A stretch of 64,000 nucleotides of DNA, taken from NCBI RefSeq assembly GCF_001641265.1, contig NW_020167541.1, positions 434,001 to 498,000 of the forward strand, given 5' to 3'. The position numbers and the translations under genes are program-made. This document shows, piece by piece, positions 53,390-64,000 of the stretch (positions are counted from its first letter, which is position 1; each line of letters begins with the position of its first letter). Under the pieces are notes generated by a model. The model worked only from the letters and a program-made list of their open reading frames with translations, was not told the origin of the DNA and made no database searches. This DNA comes from Pseudogymnoascus destructans (Eukaryota > Ascomycota > Leotiomycetes > Thelebolales > Thelebolaceae).

Positions 53390-53767
53390 GATTTATATAA
53401 ACAGGGTGATTCGACAGCAAAAATAGTGGTAAGTTTTCTTTCGGGGTCAATCTGAGGAGATGCTAACAGTGATTTGAAGTTTATGCAAGCCTGCATAGAT
53501 TCTCGCCCGCATCCCACATTTCGATAAACTTTTACCTAGCGGCGCTTCGATTCTGCCACCGCCTTCCCCCGGTCGCATCGCGATAACGAGGGGGTCGTGC
53601 CAAATTTCACTTACCGGAATCGCATCATACTGAGCAATTCCTATTTCTTCTGCCCTGGGCAGCAAGCGGAGCTTTCGTATCGCCTTTAAAGATTCAAATG
53701 TTACAGACAAAGATTTGATGGTGGAAATTATTCTCATTCATCCCGGTAGCCTCACCAACATCTGAGC
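53390..53767. other. Divergent region between the DUF2423 gene and the SUMO ligase gene
   Basis: A 378-bp gap. TTCGATAAACTTTTACC (53519-53535) resembles the sequence in the LTV1/LSG1 promoter. Confidence 0.5.
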
Positions 53768-55675
53768 ATGGCCTCGATGGGTGGAGGGAATCTGGATCCG
53801 GTCCCTCTCATCCGGATCCTGAAGGGCCCACGCATGCTCAACAAATACCTCACTGCTATTTGCAAGTCGGAGAGGATTCCTTGTGCTGGAGCTGTTAAAG
53901 CCATCATGCAACAGCGCATACAAGAGAGTCAGTTGGCGTTTCATTCCTTCTCATACACGCCACCTATCTACTTGAACCCCCGCCTACAACTAGCGCTAAC
54001 ACTATCGCTATTTAGATATTGAAAAGTATGTTGCTGAAGGCAACGTTGTAAAGTTTAATAACATCAAGAGTTTGCTCTCTAATCCGGAGGACGCCTTATA
54101 CCCGAATGGTGGTTACGCACCGTACTCGTCCTCACCTGCAGCTCCATCGCCACGACCAGCGCCTGGAATACAGGCACCTAGATACATGGCAAATGGTATG
54201 GGCGCACAGCCAGGTTGGTGGTCCCACCGCTTTGGAAATTGGGGTGTGCTGATTGAGTGCACAGTTATCGATTTCAAGCCGAGCCCGTTCTACACCCTCC
54301 AGCGGCAGATCGGCGACCTGAAGACGTGCCCGGGTTAGTTTGGATCGGTCCCCATGAATAGCATACGATGCTGATGAAATTCTAATCTGAAAGCTATGGC
54401 AGCCCATAGAAATAACGTCGAGATATCTGCGCAAGCACAAAACTGGCCGATTCTAGGACAAATAGAAACAGACAAGTCCTTGAGAGTCATGGCGTTCTGT
54501 TTGAGCGACCCGGGGACCATGAGACAAGATATCTCATTTCCGCATCAGTCTGAGATTAAGGTTAATGGCGGGGATGTCAAGGCAAATCTGCGAGGGTTGA
54601 AGAACAAGCCAGGATCTACACGACCTGTTGACTTGACACCATACCTTCGACTGAAGCCATCACAATACCCGAACAAGATTGAAATGACTTATGCATTGAC
54701 GACAAAGGCAAGTTCCGACCCTTCTAGAGCCAGCTATCCAGGCGACTCCAACCACTGTCCAACTTCATGCTATTATTTACGCCAACTCGGCGACATCTCA
54801 TTGCTAACATCCAACCCAGACTTTCTACTTCATGGTTTACGTCGTCAAAACCGTCCCAGTTGAGGAACTGCGGAAGAGAATCGAAAATGGAAAGAAGCTG
54901 TCTAAAGAGTCAGTTATTAACGAAAGTGAGTCCCAAGTGACGTCTGTATCTTATCATACAGAGACTAACGTCATGCCCATCAGTGGTCTCCAAAGCAGCG
55001 GATCCAGACATTGTGGCTACATCTACAGTTCTCTCTCTGAAGTGCCCCTTGTCCACTCTGAGAATGGACTTGCCATGCCGCTCAACAGCATGCCGGCATA
55101 ATCAATGTTTTGATGCAACGTCATACTTGCAACTTCAAGAGCAGGGGCCGACTTGGCTGTGCCCGATTTGCAACAATTCAGCCACTTTTGAGACTCTGGC
55201 CGTCGATGAGTATGAATTTCACTTCCTTGAACTGCTCCCCGACTAACGTATGTATAGTTATGTGAGGGATATTATAACAAATACTCCGCGATCGGTAGAC
55301 CAGGTCACCATAGAACCCGATGGAAAATGGTCCACCAACACCAGAACCCCGTCACCGTCAAAAGGAGACCAGGACTTTGATATCGAAGGCGATGACGATA
55401 TTATCGAAATCAAGGACTCCAAATTCCTATCTATCAGAAACCACAGCACTCCAGGCACCTCTGCAAGCACTCCTCCAACTTCACTATACTCCCGGGAGCC
55501 ATCCACTGCAATGAGCGCCCCCAGGCCGTCCAACAAGCGTCCCGCATCGTCAGTCATTGACCTCACGCTGAGCGACGAAGACGAGGAGCCTATTTCAAGG
55601 GCACCGAAGCGACAGAGTACAGCAGCCTTTGGCACAACGCAAGTTCCACACTATGCCATGCCAGGCCGGTCTTAA
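53768..55675 (+). CDS. SIZ/PIAS-type E3 SUMO-protein ligase
   Basis: Six exons (53768-53927, 54016-54333, 54394-54707, 54820-54925, 54984-55209, 55258-55675) encode 513 aa. A SAP-like DNA-binding segment (~15-55) is followed by a PINIT domain (~95-290) and an SP-RING (~318-365) with CPLS...CRSTACRHNQCFD...WLCPIC. Near the end is a SUMO-interacting motif, VIDLTLSDEDEEP (~471-483). The protein should move SUMO from Ubc9 to nuclear targets. The third intron starts with GC (GCAAGT) and not GT. No GT site nearby keeps the frame. It is similar to yeast Siz1/Siz2 and fission yeast Pli1. Confidence 0.93.
54708..54819 (+). other. GC-AG intron in the SUMO ligase gene
   Basis: The donor AAG|GCAAGT joins in frame to CCCAG|ACTTTC. 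Alternative GT donors break the conserved frame. GC donors with a strong AAG|GCAAGT context are the usual exception class. Confidence 0.7.
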
Positions 55676-56232
55676 GAATATTTACTTTTACCTGTGACGT
55701 TGGTTGGTTTGTGGATATAAGGCAGTTCATGGGGACTGTGGTGGATTCGATATTTCTCTCATTTTATCATTGGCGTGTACATTAATGACTACATAGCATT
55801 AGCGATGGACGGATTTCCCAAGGGCGTTCTGGAGGAGACGCACGAGATGGCGGTTTGGGTTGGGAGGGGCGTTTTGAGGCACCACGTTCGACGATTCGGG
55901 TCGTCTTTGCAACTCGCATTGTTGCTAGCTAGAGAGCCCATCATAATTTCTCGTATTGCTAAATATCAAAACATATGATCCACCATATGCACATGTAGAC
56001 TGCTGTGATTAAAATATCCCCTATTTGCCCCTTGACGCGCGATATAAATTGACCATCTCGGTGGTGCCCGGCGAGGCTCCGGCCGCCAATTCGGAACCTC
56101 CAAATATCCACAGCCTTACACCCTTCCCATCCACCACAACCACACCCCATCAACCCTTCCCACCACCCCTCCACTCCCCATACAAACCAAAAGCTACCCC
56201 ATGCGATAACCCACATCCCAATCACACGTACC
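55676..56232. other. Intergenic region before TRS33
   Basis: No gene seen. The last ~130 bp are CT/CA-rich leader sequence before the TRS33 ATG. Confidence 0.5.
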
Positions 56233-57095
56233 ATGTCCTTCGAAAGCCCGCAACCGCCCTACAACGGCGACCCCTCCGCCACCTTCCTCAGCAGCTCCTG
56301 CCTCGACTTCCTCCTCATCGAGCTCGTCCCGCTCGCCTACCGCCTCGCCCACGACATCGACAGCGTCAAGCGCGACGGCGTCGCCGGGCTCCCCGACGAC
56401 GAGGTCAAGGCGCTCGCTGCTGCGAAGGGGGGCAGCGTGAGCACCAAGGCCGCGGGGACGGCGGGGACGGGCGCACTGAGGGAGAGCAGGATGGATGAGG
56501 ATGAGGAGCGGGATGCGGTGTTTTACAGGCTCGAGACGCTGGGGTATCGCGTTGGGCAGGGCATGGTTGAGCGGTAGGTGGTCCCCTTCCAGTTCTGTCT
56601 CGGTCGAGTCGTGGTGCTGGAGCTAGACAAAGGCGAGGTGACGGGAGTGTGCATGGGCTAATGAGTGAGGTGCAGGTTCTCGATTGATAGGCCACGGTTT
56701 ACGGATACGCTTGATGTGATTAAGTTCCTTTGCAAGGACCTGTGGATGCTGGTCTTTCGAAAGCAGATCGATAACCTTAAGACTAACCACCGCGGGGTTT
56801 ACGTCCTGACTGATAATGCGTTCCGGCCGTTCTCGCGGATGAGCACTGAGGCTGGTGGACAGGCTGTTGTGCGCGCGCAACCGGTATGGAATCCCTCCCT
56901 CACACCCACACCCCGATGGCGAGACAAAGACCGGCTTGGCTGACCTACATACCTCGATTATAGTTCCTGTGGTTTCCGTGCGGCGTTATTAGAGGCGCGC
57001 TGGCGAGTATGGGGATAAATGCGACGGTGCAGGCGGAGACGTCGGAGCTGCCGGGGGCGACGTTCCAGATTAAGTCTATTACTGTGAATCCTTGA
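56233..57095 (+). CDS. TRS33: TRAPP complex subunit Trs33 (TRAPPC6-like)
   Basis: Three exons (56233-56573, 56676-56883, 56964-57095) encode 226 aa. It has the Bet3-like fold: FLSSSCLDFLLIELVPLAYR at the N-terminus, the segment LETLGYRVGQGMVERF across the first splice, DTLDVIKFLCKDLWMLVFRK, and the terminal GVIRGALASMGINATVQAE. A Gly/Ala/Ser-rich insertion (~60-90) between the first helices is common in filamentous fungi. Trs33 is part of TRAPP, the exchange factor for Ypt1/Rab1 (and Rab11 type) in ER-Golgi traffic. Confidence 0.94.
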
Positions 57096-57506
57096 TGGAT
57101 AGCAGCATGTGCATATCCCGGCGAGGGAACGGTGGGGACTAGGGAGGGTAGACTATATGGGATAATATACTATGGAGGAGGGCACGCAGGCTGAGTAGAT
57201 TGCTTCGGAGGTTGGTTTTTAGTCACAGCGGTTTAGCGGCATACACTGGCGTTGGGAATGGCATATCACATTGCCTGGAATGAGACATATTTTACGCTAT
57301 TCACCAAGAGCTACATATTCATGTGAACTTGTAACATAGGTCTCGTCATGTTTACTTTTTATATTCCCTCAAAATCGTTAAAACTGGTCGTGTATCTTGG
57401 CCAAAAGGCGGCTAAGAGGATCAAATCACAATCTATCTACGCAAAGGCCAATTAGTGATGATTCTAACCCACAAAACGACAACTGAGAGATGGGGCGGGG
57501 GATTAA
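57096..57506. other. Intergenic region between convergent TRS33 and malate dehydrogenase genes
   Basis: Only 3' flanks. No coding sequence is seen. Confidence 0.55.
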
Positions 57507-58715
57507 TCACTTTTGGGGAGGGTTGTGGGCGAAGGTAACACCCTTCTCGATGTTACCCTTAAGGCCCTCAACAGCAGCCTTAAGGAGGGTCTTCTCGTTG
57601 TCGTCCAGCGAGGCGAGGGGGTTCTGGGCCTTCTCGGCACCGTTGGGGCCAAGCTCAACGGGGACTGAGAAGAACTCGAGACCACCGACGGCGGCCTTGA
57701 CGGCATCACCACCTGGGACAGCAAGGTTGACAAAGGTTGGCTCAACGATGTTCTTCTCGCCAGCAGCGGCGCGGAGGACCTTCTCAGCGAAGCGGAAACC
57801 GGCGTAGGCCATGGAGAGGGTGGCAGAGCCAGCACCGTCCTTAGCCTTGACGACCTCATCACCACCGAACTGGACGCGGTTGACGAGGGCGGCGAGCTTG
57901 TCGGCTGGGATGGAGACGGAGGGCTTGGCCTGGCTAAAGAGGGGAACGATGGTCTCTCCGGAGTGGCCGCCAATGACGGGGATGGTGGTCTCCTGGGGGT
58001 TCTTGGCGCCGGTGATCTCGGCGACGAAGGTCTCGGCGCGGACGACGTCGAGGGTGGTGACACCGAACAGGCGCTGGGGGTTGAAGACGCCCTTGGCCTT
58101 CAGGACCTCGGCGGCGATGGGGACGGTGGAGTTGACGGGGTTGGAGATGATGAGGATGAAGGCGTTGGGGGCGACATCGGCGATGACCTCGATGAGGCCC
58201 TTGACGATACCGGCGTTGATGTTGAAGAGATCATCACGGGTCATTCCTGGCTTGCCTTGGGGTATGTTAGCCTAGCTCTAGAGTTTCATGTCAGCATGGT
58301 GCTTACGGGGAATGCCAGCGGGGATGACAATGATGTCGGCGTTCTGGAAGGCGAGCTTCGCGCCGTCATCCTTTGGCAGGTAGCCAGTGATCTTCTGTGA
58401 TATTTGTGAGCGTTTGTATAGTAAGGGCTCCGATTCTTCGACGTACGGCCTTGGAGGAGATGTGGGAGAGATCGGCAGCAACACCTGGGGTGTTGACAAC
58501 ATCGTAGAGAGCGAGCTCATCGATGAGCGGGCTGTTCTTGAGGAGGAGGGACAGCGGCTACATGGGTCAGTGTCAGCGATTGACACTCAACGACTGGTTA
58601 ACGTCGTAATACCTGTCCAATTCCACCAGAGGCACCGGCGACAACTTCAGGAGCGTTAGCGATATGTTCCTCAGCAGCTCAGGGTATTATTTCGTGGCTT
58701 ACCAGCTTTAACCAT
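57507..58715 (-). CDS. NAD-dependent malate dehydrogenase, cytosolic type
   Basis: Five exons (58715-58703, 58644-58613, 58557-58447, 58394-58307, 58255-57507) encode 330 aa. The NAD-binding loop GASGGIGQ is at ~8-15, the substrate Arg region is IPRKPGMTRDDL, NAD contact is in ISNPVNST, and the catalytic His is in GGHSGETIVPL. The enzyme converts malate and oxaloacetate with NAD. The protein begins directly with MVKA and has no mitochondrial presequence. The end (NPPQK) is not a peroxisomal signal, so the cytosol is most likely. Exon 1 has only 13 nt, and I chose this start because the frame and donor fit the family N-terminus. Confidence 0.93.
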
Positions 58716-59602
58716 GATTGCGGCTTTGGTTGATTGAGTGTGCGGAGATGAATCTGATGGCGGGGTAATTTGTCAGTCGATGCACATTGTCAAGAGCTCT
58801 CCATCCACCAAGGGCCAGCACGTACAAGATTTGCGTATGCAATAGATCTTTCTTAAAATCTAAATATGGATCGAAAAGGTGTCAGAAATTTCGAGTGTCA
58901 AATATGGATAAAGTCAAGCTGTTCCCAACACTTCCGCATTTCCCATCCCCAATGCCAAGCGCGCGGGTTTCCCTTACCTGTTTAGCGAGTTGACGTTTGG
59001 AGTAGGAATAACGTAATGAGTTAGCCAGAAATCCGCGCTCGGGATGTGGGAACCAAGAGCATTCATATATAAATCGAACAGTTCTCACTAGATGCCTTTT
59101 TAGAATCACATTCCGCACTCATCCTCGCATAAATAGCCTCACGTCATGTTCCGCGGCTCTCTCGGGCGGGATCGGACGGTGCTGGTTGGTTGACGGTGGC
59201 TTTCGCCTACCCAGTTCGGCAGTTCACATGGGAGAAGGAGGAAGGCTAACTATTTACGAGTATCCCATACCTCGCAGCATCATAGCATACACGCATTCAC
59301 CTCCACCATCACAGCAAGCAAAGCAATCTTAGCAAACGCCTGGATTTCATTCCAGTTGCTCATATTTCGCTACAGCCGAGCTAGCCATCCCTATCCCACC
59401 CCTCCAAGGCGTCATAACCATGACAAAACCCCGGCAGAAAATGCAATCGGTCGCTCCCCTACACAGTTCAAAAGCCATGACACGAGATTCCCTACAAAAA
59501 CAATCCCGTCCAGGAGAACAAATTCTTTGCATTTGATAGAGTTTCCCTACGAAACCCCCCAATCCCCGCTCCCAGTAGACATCACTTCATGGGCCAACTC
59601 CT
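58716..59602. other. Intergenic region upstream of the malate dehydrogenase gene
   Basis: About 890 bp holding the malate dehydrogenase promoter and the RPL28 3' flank. I see no gene or clear motif. Confidence 0.5.
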
Positions 59603-60449
59603 CTAGTTCTCCTCAGCAGCAGCGGCGGCCTTCTTGGCCTTGACGCCACGCGGTGCGCTCGCTGGGCGCTCCTTGACGCCACGCTGCGACTTGCGAATAG
59701 CGGAGGCGCGGGACACGGCGGCGGCGCGGAGGTCACCTCTGTAGCCCTTGGCGACGGTGTTGGCGACGCTCTTGTAGGTCCTGTTTAGTCATTAGCCGCT
59801 GTTCGGTGTGCCGGGAAGTTGGTGTGGGGGGGGGGAGGGACGGGATACTCACTTGCGGTTGGACTTGCTGCCGTTGATGGTGGTCGAGGTGGCAGCAGCA
59901 GGGCGCTGTGCGTTTCCGGCCTTCTTGGTGATGAGGGTCACGCCTCCCTTATCGCCCTCAGCGGGTGCGATGCCGACAGCCTGTATTTCGCATCAGTAAA
60001 CGTCATCCCATCCTGTATCTCCCCGTATCTCCTCTTCCGTCGTCGTCGTGAGAAGTGGTGTGTATCCGCGCATACCTTGGTGTTGACAAAGCCGCCGTGC
60101 TAGAAACAGTAGTTAGCATCTCTTCTTCCTTCTTGAAGCCGCAGCTGTGGGAGCGACTCAGTACCTTGCGGGAGTGAAGGTTAACCAAGTTCAGCGGGTC
60201 GCGCGAGAACTGGACACCCTTGCGCTTGACGATGTACGCGTTCTGGCTGCCTGTTCCCAGATAATCAGCCTCCATTCAACATATTCATCCCCATCCCATC
60301 ATGTCCTGTCCTGTCCGTCAATCCCCCTCCCTCCTCCCAACGAACAGCACCTCCCCCCTCCCCCAGGAACATTCGAGAGGGGAAAACATACGAGCAACCT
60401 CCCAGATCAAGTCATCGCTGACGAGCGGCGAGTAGTATGCGGAAGACAT
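59603..60449 (-). CDS. RPL28: 60S ribosomal protein eL28
   Basis: Five exons (60449-60392, 60250-60165, 60099-60076, 59980-59853, 59780-59603) encode 157 aa. The N-terminus MSSAYYSPLVSDDLIWEVAR, then QNAYIVKRKGVQFSRDP, NLVNLHS and HGGFVNTK identify the L28e family. The C-terminus is basic. It is a structural protein of the 60S subunit, present in most fungi though missing in baker's yeast. The gene is dense with introns, and the third exon is only 24 nt, eight codons. Confidence 0.95.
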
Positions 60450-60958
60450 GGTTGGCGGTGATTTTCGAATTGGTCGATTGCGGATTCAAAGATTCAAGAA
60501 CTTCAGAAGGGTCATTCAGCACAGTACCGCTTTCCTCACTTCCCGAATATCAATATTGAATTCTACTGTGTGCGTTCCCAGCCAATCGGTGTAACGTTTT
60601 GCCGCTAGCCCGCTACAAGCGAGAATATGCAATCCCTGCGCCCCGAATTGATGACGCAAGCAGTAGTCACGTGGGGGGATTATGGGATACGTGGGTTACG
60701 CATCTACCAGATTCAGGCGCATATCGTTCGCGTCTTGCAGTTCTGACTGAAGCGCCATTCCTTCATGCCCACCAGCTAGTTTTCTGATGCCATTATAATC
60801 GGGACGACGAGGGCGAATACCTCTGCTTATTGCTTTCTTTTGTACTCATACCACTACAACTACATTGCTTCATAGCAAACCGCTTCGACCGAGCCCGCCG
60901 ACGACGGTCATATAAACTACAACTCTGACCGATCAGCCGCGACTGCGCATTCACGACA
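60450..60958. other. Divergent promoter region of RPL28 and the DUF2015 gene
   Basis: About 510 bp without coding sequence. No recognised control site stands out. Confidence 0.5.
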
Positions 60959-61414
60959 ATGGGTTACTACATCCTCTACTCAACACTCTTCCTCTTCCTC
61001 GCCATCGCCACAGGTTCGTCCCCCTTTTCCCCTCCCATCCCCCCCCCCCCCTCCCCAGCCCTCACTAACTCTTCCCTCCCAGCAGCCTACTTAACCCGCA
61101 CACACTGGCTCCCCCACCTCACCTCCCTCCCGACCCCCCGCTACATCCCCCTCCCCTCCTTCCTCTCCGACGCCGAATCCGGCCTCAGCAGCTCGACCTT
61201 CGACCTCAGCGCCAACATCTCCTCTCTCGACTCTCGGTCTGGTCTCGACGACGCCGCTAAGACAGAGATAATGGGGATTATGAAGGGGAACTGGTGGAGG
61301 AGGGGGATGGGGTTCGATGAGGCGAGACGGGTGTATATGGAACGGATGTTGGAGAGGGAGGGGATTGGGAGGGATGGGAGGCCGAGGGATCCGAAGTTTG
61401 TTAGTTTTTCTTGA
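60959..61414 (+). CDS. DUF2015-family small membrane-anchored protein
   Basis: Two exons (60959-61013 and 61086-61414) encode 127 aa. An N-terminal hydrophobic segment (YYILYSTLFLFLAIATAYL) may be a signal anchor. The conserved C-terminal part has LDDAAKTEIMGIMK, then GFDEARRVYMERML and IGRDGRPRDPKFVSFS, the DUF2015 signature. The function is unknown. The intron acceptor is a tandem CAGCAG (61080-61085), so two products differing by one Ala are possible. The intron contains a run of 13 C. Confidence 0.85.
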   Translation: MGYYILYSTLFLFLAIATGSSPFSPPIPPPPSPALTNSSLPAAYLTRTHWLPHLTSLPTPRYIPLPSFLSDAESGLSSSTFDLSANISSLDSRSGLDDAAKTEIMGIMKGNWWRRGMGFDEARRVYMERMLEREGIGRDGRPRDPKFVSFS

Positions 61415-62445
61415 GGGGGGTTTGGCGTTGGGGGAATGGGAATGGGAACCGCGGTGCGGTGATGGATATACACTCTCTTCTTTTCCTTTTTTGTTTGTAA
61501 GAGGCAGGCCGGCCAGATACGTCACGGTGGCTCGGGGGGGGGGGGGGGGGGGTGTACGGCAGTTGCGTTGGCAATGGGGGTGTATATGCGTGCTATATAC
61601 AGCGGGAGTTGCATATAAACTACGGGATATGTTTTGCTATGCCGTGCAGTGATAGATGTATGTGGAAGTATCAAGACTTAAGTGATATACTTGCATCTCT
61701 ATGGTGTGAAGGAGAGGGAGGAGTCCAGCTCGAGGGTAAGGCTGCGGCTGTACTTATCTGCTACACTACTCTCACATCATCACTTAAATTCCACATCACT
61801 TAAATTACACATCACTTAAACCTATCACAATCCACATTAAACTCAAACGAACAGTTTCTAAAATAAGACCCATGTATTATTGCCCCTCCACTCTCAAGCT
61901 TGCCACGCAAAGACCAAAAAAATACAAACCGGCGAAGCCCCCCAGGTCCAAGTTCTACTACTATTTATAGAGGGCATGGGAAACACGACGACTCGAAAAC
62001 AGAACATCAAACAGGGCAAGCAAGAAAGGCGTCAAAAAGCGTAAAAAAAATACGATAAAATAAGGAAGAAACGACAAATCCTCAGATCCGCACCCCCCCC
62101 CCCCATTTTTGCAAAACAAAAAAGTAAATCAAAAGATTCTATGTCTTTTATTCCTCCCACAATCTGTAAAATAAGGGCCCTTTTTATCCTGTCCTTGCCT
62201 GACTCTCAACTCTCTCCGTCTAATCCTCTCGAATGTATGTTGGTGCCAACGGGGGGGAAGGGACATAGAAAACCAACTACCTATGCTTCTCCCATCGCTT
62301 TCACAACAAAATGCAAAAACAGCACACGCAGCGCGCCCGCATCATCCCCGTTCCCAGAAAGCAAAACTGCATAGAACGCGAGAAAGACCGCGGAGCCCGA
62401 CCGCCCGAACGGGGAGCCGGGGGGGGTCTAGATTATTTGAAGAAT
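61415..62445. other. Gene-free region with homopolymer runs
   Basis: It contains a run of 19 G (61534-61552) and one of 12 C (62093-62104). Near 61775-61820 a CACATCACTTAAA unit occurs three times. No gene is seen. The right end is the 3' flank of the dehydratase gene. Confidence 0.6.
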
Positions 62446-63902
62446 CTAGGCCTTGGCGCCGTTGGTCTGCTTGAGGGTCATATCATCGTTCTTGTCAACG
62501 ACCATATCGCCCTCCAAGTTATCCACAACAACATCCCTCGCGGCAATGACCTTCTTGTTCTCGACCTCCGGGAACGGCGTCAAGACCTTGGTGATATCGC
62601 CCCACCACTCCTCACCAAACGCCTTGTACCACTGCACGGTGATACCCACGCCCTTCTCGAACGAGGTCTTCTGGTCCCAGCCGAGGTTACGCAGCTTCGT
62701 GCCGTCGACGGCGTAGCGGCGGTCGTTGAAGGGGCGGTCGTGCGTGTGCTTGATCCACTTGTGCAGCTCCTCCTGGGTCTTGTGCGGGATCTCGAGGTAG
62801 GCGAGGAGCTTGGAGCAGAGGGACAGGTTGGAGATCTCGTCGTAGGAACCGACGTTGTAGATCTGACCGATGTGGCCCTTGTGAAGGATGGTGTCAAAGG
62901 CGTCGGCGGCGTCGCCGGCGAACAGGTAGCGGCGGGTTGGGGAGCCGTCGCCGTGGAGGACGACGGGCTCGCCGCGGTTCAGGAGGCAGGTGAATTTGGG
63001 GATGACCTCTAAGGGGGGTGTTAGTGGGGTGTGCGAGGAAATTGCGGGGGGAGGGGGGACGTACTCTCGGGGAACTGGTGGGGGCCGTAGACGTTGTTGC
63101 TGCGGACGATGATGACGGGGAGCTTGAAGCTCTTCTGGTAAGAGTGGACCAACATCTCAGCGGCGGCCTTGGAGGCGGCGTAGGGGTTGGTGGGGGCGAG
63201 GATGCTAGTCTCGAGGAGGTCGTCATCCTCGTCCTCAACCTCACCGTAGACCTCATCGGTGGAGATGTGGATGAAGCGCTTGATGCCAACCTTTTTGGCC
63301 GACTCGAGCAGCACGTGGGTGCCGTAGACGTTGGTGTGGGTGAACCCGTACGAGTTGCCGAAGCTCAGGTCGACGTGCGACTGCGCGGCGAAGTGGAAGA
63401 TGGTGTCGATGTTGTGGCGCTCGAGGCAGTCCATCACCTCGGAGGGGTTGGTGATGTCGCCCTGGTAGAAGGAGAAGTTCCTCTTGTCATTGAGGGCGCG
63501 GGTGTTGTTGAGCGAAGCGCAGTAGTCGAGCTTGTCGAAGGAGACAATGTTGTATGCCTCGGGGTATGTGATGGTCAAGTGTCGTACCAACCAGCATGCG
63601 CTGAAGAAAGTGAAATATTAGCTTGGGGGTCTCTTTCCCATGTTCTGGTGGGGGAGGGAGGAGAGGGGAGGGGTAGGGGGCCGTGTTGAAAGTAACGAGA
63701 TTGTGGGTTCATCTTACATGAAGCCAGCGCCACCAGTGATCATGATATTCTTGACATCTGGGAGCGGCTCGAACTTGGTCGAACCGATGAGAACAGGCGC
63801 CCTCTTCCAGACGGGGAGGTCCTCAAGGAAAGGGTTCTCGCCCGCGGCAGCTGCAGCAACGATCAGGTCAGCACTGTAATATTGTAACGACACGGCGCAC
63901 AT
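62446..63902 (-). CDS. UDP-glucose 4,6-dehydratase (RmlB-type SDR), 5' end uncertain
   Basis: Three exons are seen: 63902 (or an upstream acceptor)-63718, 63600-63065 and 63008-62446. An extended short-chain dehydrogenase: GGAGFI nucleotide loop, THTNVYGTHVLLE, STDEVYGE, and the YAASK catalytic pair (PYAASKAAAEM), then RSNNVYGPHQFPEK and PTRRYLF. This pattern is that of dTDP/UDP-glucose 4,6-dehydratases. In fungi they act in UDP-rhamnose synthesis with a downstream epimerase/reductase, which is not in this window. The segment before NPFLEDLP (63902-63840) has possible AG acceptor sites, so the true first exon may lie upstream. Start confidence is low and identity confidence is high. Confidence 0.88.
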
Positions 63903-64000
63903 GCAATTCCCTCGAAATAGTTTCGTGGGCGGAGGGGGCGGGTGGTTGGGGGGGGGGGGGGGGGCAAAAGAAGGAGAGGGGGGTAAACAATCTGGTGATC
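63903..64000. other. Window end, upstream of the dehydratase
   Basis: It contains a run of 17 G (63948-63964). It may be an intron or 5' leader of the dehydratase gene. Confidence 0.4.

Noticed and set aside
57503..58400. Long frames opposite or in other frames of the malate dehydrogenase gene, rich in Ser/Pro or Gly/Asp.
   Set aside because: Codon-bias shadows of a well-conserved gene with no recognisable domain.
62311..63689. Plus-strand frames of more than 200 codons over the dehydratase gene.
   Set aside because: They are low-complexity Val/Leu/Gly-rich readings of the opposite strand of a clear dehydratase.

Overview
The window is a stretch of nuclear DNA from a filamentous ascomycete (Pezizomycotina). 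Short introns (about 48-130 bp) with GTAAGT-type donors and CTAAC-type branch sites, an eL28 ribosomal gene, a DUF2015 gene, a BIM1/X325 copper protein and the mix of Gypsy, Copia, pogo and Tc1 elements all fit this. I cannot name the species.

Layout. (1) 1-8138: a pogo-type DNA transposon (Pogo-1, left end outside the window) split by a complete 6729-bp chromovirus-type Gypsy element (Gypsy-A1). (2) 8144-21869: gene island with a hypothetical gene, a GPI-anchored BIM1-like copper protein, CWC2, DRG1/RBG1, a SPO12-family gene, a GST-like gene, LTV1 and LSG1 in divergent orientation, and a probably peroxisomal acyl-CoA dehydrogenase. (3) 22615-46644: about 24 kb of nested transposons: Pogo-3 (split by a small LTR-like insertion), a nonsense-riddled Tc1 element, a truncated Pogo-2, a decayed Gypsy-B holding two solo LTRs and a second complete Gypsy-A copy (A2), a Gypsy-C 3' fragment, a 71-bp minisatellite, another solo LTR and a Copia 3' fragment. 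(4) 46655-64000: second gene island: secreted HNH nuclease, RMP1, LAS21/GPI7, a DUF2423 nucleolar-type gene, a SIZ/PIAS SUMO ligase, TRS33, cytosolic-type malate dehydrogenase, RPL28 (eL28), a DUF2015 gene and a UDP-glucose 4,6-dehydratase whose 5' end is at or beyond the window edge.

The host genes are mainly housekeeping. Several serve ribosome production or translation (LTV1 for 40S, LSG1 for 60S, DRG1, RMP1, eL28, DUF2423). The acyl-CoA dehydrogenase has a C-terminal SRM (type 1 peroxisomal signal) and an inverted pair of CCTCGG sites around an 18-bp palindrome upstream, which suggests fatty-acid induction.

The most notable signals are in the retrotransposons. Neither Gypsy-A nor Gypsy-B has a usual tRNA primer site. 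In each, a 10-11 nt segment 2 nt inside the 5' LTR is perfectly complementary to a segment within the LTR, downstream of a TATA-like box. This is the arrangement expected for Tf1-like self-priming. The two Gypsy-A copies also look mosaic: the gag-pol proteins are identical except near the last residues, while differences cluster in that 3' end and in the LTRs. Exon boundaries given here were placed by eye from reading frame and splice consensus.
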